A stretch of 7,913 bases of DNA. It comes from Acetomicrobium sp. UBA3949 (GTDB lineage: Bacteria; Synergistota; Synergistia; Synergistales; Acetomicrobiaceae). Below the pieces are notes generated by a model. The model was not told where the DNA came from, ran no database searches, and saw only the letters and a program-made list of their open reading frames with translations. Within the stretch, counting starts at the first letter, position 1, and each line of letters begins with the position of its first letter. The position numbers were made by a program, and so were the translations under genes. Location: assembly GCA_002385485.1 (NCBI GenBank), contig DGDP01000067.1, positions 9,759-17,671 on the forward strand. The letters are read 5' to 3'. Below are positions 1-4,672 of the stretch, piece after piece.

Positions 1-956
1 CGATCGAGCAGATAATCGGAGTTTCTTTGCTCCTGCCCCGGGATGACTCCACAAAGAAAGAACGGGCGTTTCATGCACAGCACCTCGGAGGTCGATAAAC
101 CGCCCGGCTTCATCACGATAGCGTCAGAGGCAGCATATATGTTCACCATATCCTTGACAAAACCGAATACCTTCACTTTGAAGTTATCGTAGAATCTCTC
201 CTCCATTGCCTCTCTTAGATCGTCATTGTTACCACAGAGGGTCAAGACTGTGGCTCCATCTACCCGAGATAGAGATTCGACAACATCCTCCAGGGGGCCA
301 ACCCCTATACCGCCCCCCATGACTAAAAATACTTCGGACTCCTGCGACAGGCCCAACTTGGCACGAGCAGTAGACTTTGTCGGAGGGTCTGTAAAACAGC
401 GCCTCACAGGAATTCCTGAAACATGAACTTTGTTCATATCGATACCGTCTGCTTCGTATTGTAACCTTGCCTCTTGCGAAGCTATAAACCACTCGTCGTA
501 AACATCCTTATCACGGTGAAAGATATGACTCAAAAAGTCCGTATTCACCAAAATAATGGGAATTCTCCCCCTGAATTCCTGAGCAACGGCGGATGCGGCA
601 AAAAAATGGGTGAATATTATCACATCTGGGGAAAAATCGTATAAAATTTTGAGCAATTTTCTCGCGTTTAACCTTACGGTCAGTTCGTGAAGTCCAATCA
701 GTAGCCCTATAGATCCTTCGGGCGAATCCGTGGATTCGTAAAAATATCCCCAAATCTGTGGCGCCTTACGAACCATCTCCAGATAGGAGCGAGCATATAT
801 TCCTCGTATTAGCGGGTTTACGTAAGCTAGAGCATCGAGGCATATCGTCTCTACATTGAACATAGAAAACCACTCACACAATGCATTTGCTGCCATCTTA
901 TGCCCCGTCCCAATGGACGAATGTATTATAGCTGCCCTTCTTTTCTCATTTGTCAT
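1..956 (-). CDS. MGDG synthase-family glycosyltransferase (UgtP/MurG-like), C-terminus outside window
   Basis: The 318 visible codons match the GT-B family that includes plant MGDG synthase, bacterial UgtP (diacylglycerol glucosyltransferase) and MurG. These enzymes move a sugar from a UDP-sugar to a membrane lipid at the cytoplasmic face. Seen: a glycine-rich N-terminal loop with the family pattern SxGxGHxxAAxAL (residues 13-26, HSSIGTGHKMAANAL), DALAYVNP near 41-48, THFFAASAVA near 116-125, TDFLSH and DEWFIAS (139-160), GIPV (181-184), the second Rossmann half opening with MGGGIGVGP (213-221), and the nucleotide-sugar region VFGFVKDM...KPGGLSTSE (263-291) followed by PGQEQRNSDYL. The family is usually about 370-400 residues, so perhaps 60-80 are missing. 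Start ATG at 956-954 lies 2 nt after the DHH gene stop, with GAGGAG at 973-968 as a likely SD, so translation is probably coupled. Whether the acceptor is diacylglycerol or another lipid cannot be decided. Confidence 0.88.
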   Translation of the reverse strand, partial: MTNEKRRAAIIHSSIGTGHKMAANALCEWFSMFNVETICLDALAYVNPLIRGIYARSYLEMVRKAPQIWGYFYESTDSPEGSIGLLIGLHELTVRLNARKLLKILYDFSPDVIIFTHFFAASAVAQEFRGRIPIILVNTDFLSHIFHRDKDVYDEWFIASQEARLQYEADGIDMNKVHVSGIPVRRCFTDPPTKSTARAKLGLSQESEVFLVMGGGIGVGPLEDVVESLSRVDGATVLTLCGNNDDLREAMEERFYDNFKVKVFGFVKDMVNIYAASDAIVMKPGGLSTSEVLCMKRPFFLCGVIPGQEQRNSDYLLD

Positions 957-958
957 AA

Positions 959-1975
959 TCACTTTCGCTCCTCGCTTTGCTTCAGCTTATTTTTAAGCAT
1001 ATCTCCCAGAGTCATGGAAATGGGCGTCTCCTGCTCTGAAATCAATTTGATCGCCGAGAGAATGGAATCGCAAATCTGCTCAAGGGAATAATGGGAAGGG
1101 AAGTAGAGGGCAGCTGCATCGCCGTGACCACCTCCATGGATCTTTTTGCCATCGCGCAACATCCCCGTTATCTTTCCCGCTAATCCCGTCCTGCTTCTAA
1201 GCGAAACAGCCCACTCGCCTGTGACCTTTTTATTCGCAACGGCGACCATTTTTGGGGGATCCTCGCTCCTATCCAAAATTAGGCCGCAAAAATCGGATAC
1301 ATCCCCAAACTGCAACAGTTCCGGGCCTACGGCCACAAGATCGTCTCCGAAGCGTTTTACCCTTTCCAAAGCCGTTGCGAACCGCTCTTCCTGATCCCTG
1401 ACGAAAGTCGCGGTCGCCTCGTACTCTCCTTCTGAGAGGGATGAGGAAGGATTGGCTATAAGCCTGCCTAAAACGCTCCAGGGTCCGCACATCGTGATCA
1501 ACGCCTGCCAAAGCCTACTTTCGGGAATCTGTCCCAGCCAAAGATCCCTGTCGTTTGCGACTTCAACTATATCAGAAAGCGGCAAGAGACGTTCCTCTAC
1601 GTTTTTTGGAAGTTCAAGTGACATGAGCCAATTATAGTAAACCTTGGCAGCACAACACGATGTATCTATCTTCAGCCAGGGCCTGTTGCCCCAGCGTTCT
1701 AAAGTGGTCTTGTGGTGATCAAAACATATTGGCGAACCTCCGTCGAAAAAATTGTCTATTAAATCAATCGTCTCCCTCCTCTGGCAGAATAAATCCAAAA
1801 CGACAAGACTTCTTCCCGACTTCACCGAATCGAAGATTACGTTATCCACATCCCCATATCCTATTAAATAAATCTGCAGGGGAGAGTTATCCGGATAGAG
1901 GGCATGCCAGGCCACGGCAGCGGCCACTACGCCGTCGAGGTCTGTATGGCTTATTATATTAATCAAAGGCCTCAT
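959..1975 (-). CDS. DHH/DHHA1 family phosphoesterase (NrnA/NrnB-like)
   Basis: This is a metal-dependent phosphoester hydrolase of the DHH superfamily. Relatives degrade nanoRNAs, 3'-phosphoadenosine 5'-phosphate or linear and cyclic dinucleotides. From the ATG at 1975 the protein has 338 residues. Visible motifs are SHTDLDG (motif I, residues 9-15), VVLD (metal-binding Asp 61), FDHH (85-88, the family signature), NDRD (141-144), a substrate-side SLRSRTG (258-264) and the DHHA1 loop GGGHGDAA (281-288). All expected metal ligands are present, so it should be active. The HTDLDG opening looks closer to NrnB and archaeal proteins than to RecJ, and there are no RecJ-type extra domains. An in-frame TTG at 1996 would extend it, but that would place the GGAGGT ribosome site inside the coding sequence. 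It is first in an operon with the glycosyltransferase and divergent from the PPP phosphatase. The exact substrate is unknown. Confidence 0.88.
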   Translation of the reverse strand: MRPLINIISHTDLDGVVAAAVAWHALYPDNSPLQIYLIGYGDVDNVIFDSVKSGRSLVVLDLFCQRRETIDLIDNFFDGGSPICFDHHKTTLERWGNRPWLKIDTSCCAAKVYYNWLMSLELPKNVEERLLPLSDIVEVANDRDLWLGQIPESRLWQALITMCGPWSVLGRLIANPSSSLSEGEYEATATFVRDQEERFATALERVKRFGDDLVAVGPELLQFGDVSDFCGLILDRSEDPPKMVAVANKKVTGEWAVSLRSRTGLAGKITGMLRDGKKIHGGGHGDAAALYFPSHYSLEQICDSILSAIKLISEQETPISMTLGDMLKNKLKQSEERK

Positions 1976-1988
1976 CAAAATAAACTGC

Positions 1989-1994
1989 ACCTCC
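1989..1994 (-). promoter_or_regulatory. Ribosome binding site of the DHH gene (decides its start)
   Basis: GGAGGT on the minus strand sits 13 nt before the ATG at 1975 and 10 nt before an in-frame TTG at 1978. mnmG (13 nt), dnaN (10 nt) and the glycosyltransferase (11 nt) also have long spacers, so the ATG is acceptable. The longer reading frame from TTG 1996 would include this site and is unlikely to be the real start. Confidence 0.65.
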
Positions 1995-2004
1995 AATATT
2001 TGAG

Positions 2005-2013
2005 AGGGGTGAT
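2005..2013 (+). promoter_or_regulatory. Ribosome binding site of the PPP phosphatase gene (decides its start)
   Basis: AGGGGTGAT matches most of the anti-SD complement and lies just before the ATG at 2018. An upstream in-frame ATG at 1904 would overlap the divergent DHH gene by about 70 bp and add 38 residues with no family resemblance. A downstream ATG (residue 24) has no ribosome site. Confidence 0.65.
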
Positions 2014-2017
2014 TTGC

Positions 2018-2818
2018 ATGTGTCTTAAAAAACCCATATCACGCAGTATAGAGCTTAATATAAAACGTCCCGACCGTCACGAAAATATGATCAAAAGAAG
2101 AAGAGATCTCCCTTTGATAATTATAGGAGATCTCCACGGAGAGCGCGATTCCCTGAAAGAAATCTTAGAAATAACGAGCGACGAAGGAGATTCCCTTTTT
2201 CTATTTCTAGGGGATTACGTGGACAGGGGTTCAGATTGTATGGGCTTACTTGAAGACATCATCAACTTTCAAATAAACAATGGAGAAAGAGTGATATTGC
2301 TTAGAGGCAACCACGAAAATTGGGATATGAATATACGCTATTCCTTTGCCAGCGAATTAATAGCCAAAGGTTACGAAGGGGTAATCGAAGATATTCTCTC
2401 CTGGTACGAGTCTCTGCCCTTAATCGCCCTTTTCGATGACGTCGTCGCTTTACACGGTGGCGTCCCAAAACCGATTCCCTCAAATATAAACGATCTTTCC
2501 AGAATAAGGGCCACCGATCCTTTGGGAATGCAAGTTTTATGGAACGACCCTCTGGACGAAGGCTACTGGCCCCGCGGAGGAGGGACAAAACCCTTTACCG
2601 CCAAAGATTTGGAAGCTTTTTTGAAACTAACAGGCGCCAAACTCCTGATAAGGGGACACCAATACGTACCTAACAGAGGGTATAAGCTTAATTTCGACAA
2701 TAGATGTATGACCATCTTTTCAGCAAGCTACGGATACGGTTGGCCTAGATGCTTTGTTTATCTTCCCCCTTGCGATTTCAACGTCAGCGATGTGGAAAAA
2801 TATATCATCCGGATATAA
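2018..2818 (+). CDS. PPP-family metallophosphatase (Ser/Thr protein phosphatase-like)
   Basis: A 266-residue calcineurin-like phosphoesterase with the complete PPP signature set: GDLHG (37-41), GDYVDRG (65-71), RGNHE (96-100), HGG (146-148), LWNDP (174-178) and RGHQ (212-215), then SASYGYG (235-241). These supply the Asp, His and Asn ligands of a two-metal centre plus the catalytic His of GNHE, so it should be an active phosphomonoesterase. Family members remove phosphate from Ser/Thr proteins or hydrolyse dinucleoside tetraphosphates (ApaH) or related compounds (PrpE). The spacing and the LWNDP...RGHQ pair recall PP1/PP2A-type phosphatases more than ApaH, so protein phosphatase is my preferred reading, without proof. 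No signal peptide or membrane segment is seen, so it should be cytoplasmic. It is transcribed toward the origin, against the expected leftward fork, with no clear terminator before the DnaA-box region. Confidence 0.88.
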   Translation: MCLKKPISRSIELNIKRPDRHENMIKRRRDLPLIIIGDLHGERDSLKEILEITSDEGDSLFLFLGDYVDRGSDCMGLLEDIINFQINNGERVILLRGNHENWDMNIRYSFASELIAKGYEGVIEDILSWYESLPLIALFDDVVALHGGVPKPIPSNINDLSRIRATDPLGMQVLWNDPLDEGYWPRGGGTKPFTAKDLEAFLKLTGAKLLIRGHQYVPNRGYKLNFDNRCMTIFSASYGYGWPRCFVYLPPCDFNVSDVEKYIIRI

Positions 2819-2830
2819 GGATTCCCATAT

Positions 2831-2839
2831 TTATCCACT
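2831..2839 (+). promoter_or_regulatory. DnaA box, 8 of 9
   Basis: TTATCCACT differs from the consensus TTATCCACA only at the last base. It lies 13 bp after the PPP phosphatase stop codon and sits in the loop of a short CCATA/TATGG inverted repeat. Confidence 0.5.
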
Positions 2840-2887
2840 ATGGTGTGATCAATTAGCCAGTAAAGTCTCGATAACTTCGCAAAAAAC

Positions 2888-2896
2888 TTATACACA
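2888..2896 (+). promoter_or_regulatory. DnaA box TTATACACA
   Basis: It matches the TTATNCACA consensus exactly. It faces the minus-strand box at 2911-2919 across 14 bp. Confidence 0.7.
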
Positions 2897-2910
2897 GTCG
2901 GTGAATAACC

Positions 2911-2919
2911 TGTGGATAA
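2911..2919 (-). promoter_or_regulatory. DnaA box, exact consensus
   Basis: TGTGGATAA on the + strand is the reverse complement of TTATCCACA. It is part of a 16-bp sequence repeated exactly at 3088-3103. Confidence 0.8.
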
Positions 2920-2940
2920 CTATGTAATTGCGCTCCCTCA

Positions 2941-2985
2941 CTACAAATTATATATTTCACTAAATTGATTTTAATAATCGAAATC
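2941..2985. other. AT-rich segment, possible upstream unwinding element
   Basis: Nearly all bases here are A or T, and the segment is flanked by DnaA boxes at 2911 and 3015. It could melt, but the segment before dnaN is more AT-rich and sits beside DnaA-trio-like repeats, so this one is the weaker candidate for the initiation site. Confidence 0.4.
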
Positions 2986-3014
2986 CCGTGGTTGACGCAC
3001 AATTAAGAAAAAAG

Positions 3015-3023
3015 TTATCCACA
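3015..3023 (+). promoter_or_regulatory. DnaA box, exact consensus
   Basis: TTATCCACA, left arm of the 3010-3061 inverted repeat. Confidence 0.82.
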
Positions 3024-3047
3024 TGTTTTGTCAATAACTTGTGTATA

Positions 3048-3056
3048 TGTGGATAA
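3048..3056 (-). promoter_or_regulatory. DnaA box, exact consensus
   Basis: TGTGGATAA on the + strand, right arm of the inverted repeat. A weaker box-like TGTGTATAT (3040-3048) abuts it, and an 8-of-9 box (TGTGGAAAA, 3061-3069) follows in the same orientation. Confidence 0.82.
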
Positions 3057-3060
3057 CTTT

Positions 3061-3069
3061 TGTGGAAAA
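3061..3069 (-). promoter_or_regulatory. DnaA box, 8 of 9
   Basis: TGTGGAAAA on the + strand reads TTTTCCACA in reverse, one base from consensus. It continues the same-orientation series 3048, 3061, 3094 leading into dnaA. Confidence 0.5.
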
Positions 3070-3073
3070 TATG

Positions 3074-3082
3074 TGGTAATAT
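3074..3082 (+). promoter_or_regulatory. Possible extended -10 promoter element for dnaA
   Basis: TGGTAATAT resembles an extended -10 (TGnTATAAT). No good -35 lies 16-18 bp upstream. If used, transcription would start near 3089 and an exact DnaA box (3094-3102) would lie at the very start of the message, fitting autorepression by DnaA. A TTGACG at 2992-2997 is an alternative -35 but has no good partner. Confidence 0.3.
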
Positions 3083-3093
3083 TTAGGATAACC

Positions 3094-3102
3094 TGTGGAT
3101 AA
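3094..3102 (-). promoter_or_regulatory. DnaA box, exact consensus, next to the dnaA ribosome site
   Basis: TGTGGATAA on the + strand ends 3 bp before the AAGGGGGG ribosome site (3105-3112) of dnaA. Binding of DnaA here would block the start of its own gene. Confidence 0.8.
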
Positions 3103-3119
3103 CCAAGGGGGGCCTTTTT

Positions 3120-4460
3120 GTGGACGACAAGTTAAACGATACGTGGAAAGACATTCTTTCGATAGCTCGTGAAAAACTCCCTCAGGGGGCTACTGAAATA
3201 TGGCTTAAGACCTGTTTACCCATTTCCCTTGACAGAGGAAAACTAGTCCTCGATGTTCCTAACGTTTTCGTAAAGGAACAAATTCAATCTCGCTTCTTGA
3301 ACGGACTTAAAGATCTCGTGGCCGACAGAGGTATTGCCAGGGAAGTGGAGCTGGTAGTGGGGACGGAGGTGCGCGACGGAGAACAAAAGAGAGCTGAAAA
3401 TGCCTTAAAACAACCACCGCCTCCGAATCCCGACGGACTCAACCCTAACTATTATTTCGATACCTTCGTGGTAGGGAAATCCAACAGGTTAGCCCATGCC
3501 GCAAGTCTTGCCGTGGCCGAATCTCCAGGAGTAGCATACAATCCTTTATTCATCTGGGGAGGCGTGGGTCTTGGGAAGACTCACCTGATGCATGCCATAG
3601 GTCATTACGTATTGGAACACCTGCCGGGCGCACGTGTAGTTTATGCCAGTTCCGAAAAGTTCACTAATGAACTGATATCGGCCATACAAAACAACAAGAC
3701 ACAGGAATTCAAGGCCAAGTTTCGAAATGTGGATATCCTCTTGATAGATGATATACAGTTTTTAGCCAACAAAGAGAGCACCCAGGAGGAGTTTTTTCAC
3801 ACCTTCAACAGCTTACACAACGCAAAAAGACAGATCGTCTTAAGTTCTGACAGGCCTCCTAAGGAAATTCAGAGTATAGAACAGAGGCTGGTCTCCCGAT
3901 TTGAATGGGGACTTGTAACGGACATACAACCTCCCGATCTGGAAACTAGAATAGCGATACTTCAAAAGAAGGCAGAATTTAGAGGATATGACATCCCCGA
4001 GGACGTCGTCTATTTTCTGGCTCAAAACATCCCCAGCAATATAAGGGAGCTAGAAGGAGCTTTGAACCGAATAATAGCGTGCTCTCAACTCAACATGGAA
4101 CCGATAACGGTGGAAAATGCCACGGAGTGGCTGAAAGACATTATAAAAATGCAACAACAGGGACCTATATCGGTCGATCTCATTCAGGATGCCGTCGCTT
4201 CCTACTTTGGTTTCGACGTTGAGGACCTGAAAAGCTCAAAAAGAACCGCCGATATTGCCTTGGCAAGACAGGTCGCCATGTATTTGTCCAGAGAATTGAC
4301 TGAGTCCAGCTTACAGCAGATTGGTATAGCCTTTAATAAGAAGGATCATACGACTGTCCTTCATGCTTGTAGAAAGATTGAGGAGATGATGAAGGAAGAT
4401 TTGAAGATGAAAAAGATTGTGGATAACTTGTTGAGTAACTTACGATCTGTCGGTGGATAA
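3120..4460 (+). CDS. dnaA: Chromosomal replication initiator protein DnaA
   Basis: DnaA binds origin boxes, forms an ATP-dependent filament and opens the duplex. All four domains are visible in 446 residues, a normal length. Domain I is about 1-78, followed by a short proline-rich linker (99-104). The AAA+ domain has Walker A GGVGLGKT (147-154), Walker B ILLIDDI (206-212), sensor I SSDRPP (242-247), the arginine finger in VSRF (Arg 260) and sensor II NIRELEGAL (307-315). The C-terminal DNA-binding helix-turn-helix has LARQVAMYLSREL (381-393) and DHTTVLHACRKI (409-420). The start is GTG at 3120, 7 nt after a G-rich ribosome site (3105-3112). The helix-turn-helix has FNKKDHTT where most DnaA proteins have FGGRDHTT. 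Exact or near-exact DnaA boxes lie inside the last 50 bp of the gene. Confidence 0.98.
   Translation: MDDKLNDTWKDILSIAREKLPQGATEIWLKTCLPISLDRGKLVLDVPNVFVKEQIQSRFLNGLKDLVADRGIAREVELVVGTEVRDGEQKRAENALKQPPPPNPDGLNPNYYFDTFVVGKSNRLAHAASLAVAESPGVAYNPLFIWGGVGLGKTHLMHAIGHYVLEHLPGARVVYASSEKFTNELISAIQNNKTQEFKAKFRNVDILLIDDIQFLANKESTQEEFFHTFNSLHNAKRQIVLSSDRPPKEIQSIEQRLVSRFEWGLVTDIQPPDLETRIAILQKKAEFRGYDIPEDVVYFLAQNIPSNIRELEGALNRIIACSQLNMEPITVENATEWLKDIIKMQQQGPISVDLIQDAVASYFGFDVEDLKSSKRTADIALARQVAMYLSRELTESSLQQIGIAFNKKDHTTVLHACRKIEEMMKEDLKMKKIVDNLLSNLRSVGG
4418..4426 (-). promoter_or_regulatory. DnaA box, exact consensus, inside the dnaA 3' end
   Basis: TGTGGATAA on the + strand falls within the codons for Ile-Val-Asp-Asn near the dnaA C-terminus. 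This part of DnaA is poorly conserved, so a binding site could be accommodated here. Confidence 0.65.
4452..4460 (-). promoter_or_regulatory. DnaA box, 8 of 9, overlapping the dnaA stop codon
   Basis: GGTGGATAA on the + strand reads TTATCCACC in reverse, one base from consensus. The TAA stop of dnaA is its last three bases. Confidence 0.5.
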
Positions 4461-4541
4461 GTTGTCATAAATCCACATATATAATTTTTATCCCTGCTAA
4501 TATGCGTATATTGTGGATGGATTCCTAGCTTCTTCGCATAT

Positions 4542-4550
4542 TTATCCACA
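4542..4550 (+). promoter_or_regulatory. DnaA box, exact consensus
   Basis: TTATCCACA, followed at once by GTGGAAAA, which makes a near-palindromic pair of box-like sequences. Confidence 0.8.
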
Positions 4551-4574
4551 GTGGAAAACTCAAGCAGATCGGCC

Positions 4575-4601
4575 TTGTTCCACGTTATCCACAATATCCA
4601 C
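4575..4601 (+). repeat. Three tandem 9-bp DnaA-box-like units
   Basis: The core TCCAC recurs at 4579, 4588 and 4597, exactly 9 bp apart in the same orientation. The middle unit contains the exact box at 4585-4593. The outer two are degenerate. Head-to-tail boxes at this pitch would load adjacent DnaA molecules toward the AT-rich tract. Confidence 0.7.
4585..4593 (+). promoter_or_regulatory. DnaA box, exact consensus, nearest to the unwinding region
   Basis: TTATCCACA lies 13 bp before the triplet tract that begins at 4607 and points toward it, the orientation expected for loading DnaA onto single-stranded DNA. Confidence 0.82.
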
Positions 4602-4606
4602 CGCAC

Positions 4607-4655
4607 CTATTACTGTCACTACTATTTTTATATTATTTAAATAAAAGTAATAAAT
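4607..4655 (+). other. Probable unwinding element with DnaA-trio-like triplets
   Basis: After the short spacer CGCAC, the lower strand read 3' to 5' gives GAT-AAT-GAC-AGT-GAT-GAT, the pattern of DnaA-trios that bind DnaA as single strand. An almost pure A/T run follows to about 4655. This is where the duplex would be expected to open first. Confidence 0.68.
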
Positions 4656-4672
4656 AGGAGGGCCATAGTAAA

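Larger units (their letters stand above)
3010..3061. repeat. 15-bp perfect inverted repeat carrying two DnaA boxes
   Basis: AAAAGTTATCCACAT at 3010-3024 is matched by its exact reverse complement at 3047-3061, with a 22-bp centre. Each arm holds one exact DnaA box, so the arrangement is two facing boxes with conserved flanks. A dimeric or looped DnaA complex is an inference. Confidence 0.85.
2819..3119. other. oriC: Upstream half of the replication origin (dnaA promoter region, DnaA-box cluster)
   Basis: This 301-bp gene-free stretch lies directly before dnaA. It contains four exact TTATCCACA-type boxes (2911-2919, 3015-3023, 3048-3056, 3094-3102), one TTATACACA (2888-2896), and 8-of-9 matches at 2831-2839 and 3061-3069. 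An AT-rich block at about 2941-2985 has very few G or C bases. By analogy with Bacillus this would be the incA/incB half of a bipartite origin and also the control region for dnaA transcription. No ORF with family resemblance or RNA gene is visible. Confidence 0.88.
4461..4672. other. oriC: Downstream half of the replication origin (dnaA-dnaN spacer)
   Basis: This 212-bp gene-free region has exact DnaA boxes at 4542-4550 and 4585-4593, weaker ones at 4469-4477 and 4512-4520, a triplet tract at about 4607-4630 and a very AT-rich run to about 4655. This order, with boxes, then a short GC-rich spacer, then triplets and an AT-rich tract just before dnaN, is that of the unwinding half (incC) of the Bacillus subtilis origin. 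It also carries the dnaN ribosome site (AGGAGGG, 4656-4662). No separate gene is seen. Confidence 0.88.

Noticed and set aside
226..753. ORFs opposite or out of frame with the glycosyltransferase
   Set aside because: These are shadows of the minus-strand gene, which shows clear family motifs throughout.
1976..1996. TTG start at 1996 for the DHH gene
   Set aside because: It would place the GGAGGT ribosome site inside the coding region; ATG 1975 directly precedes the conserved first strand.
1904..2017. 38-residue N-terminal extension of the PPP phosphatase from ATG 1904
   Set aside because: It overlaps the divergent DHH gene, has no family resemblance, and a good ribosome site precedes ATG 2018.
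2045..2073. TATACT on the minus strand as a -10 for the DHH gene
   Set aside because: The matching -35 position has only 3 of 6 consensus bases, so it is too weak to list.
2825..2843. CCATA/TATGG inverted repeat as terminator of the PPP phosphatase gene
   Set aside because: It has only a 5-bp AT-rich stem and no following T-run.
2819..3119. CRISPR or mobile-element reading of the repeated TGTGGATAA motifs
   Set aside because: The repeats are 9-bp DnaA boxes in both orientations with irregular spacing, fully explained by an origin.
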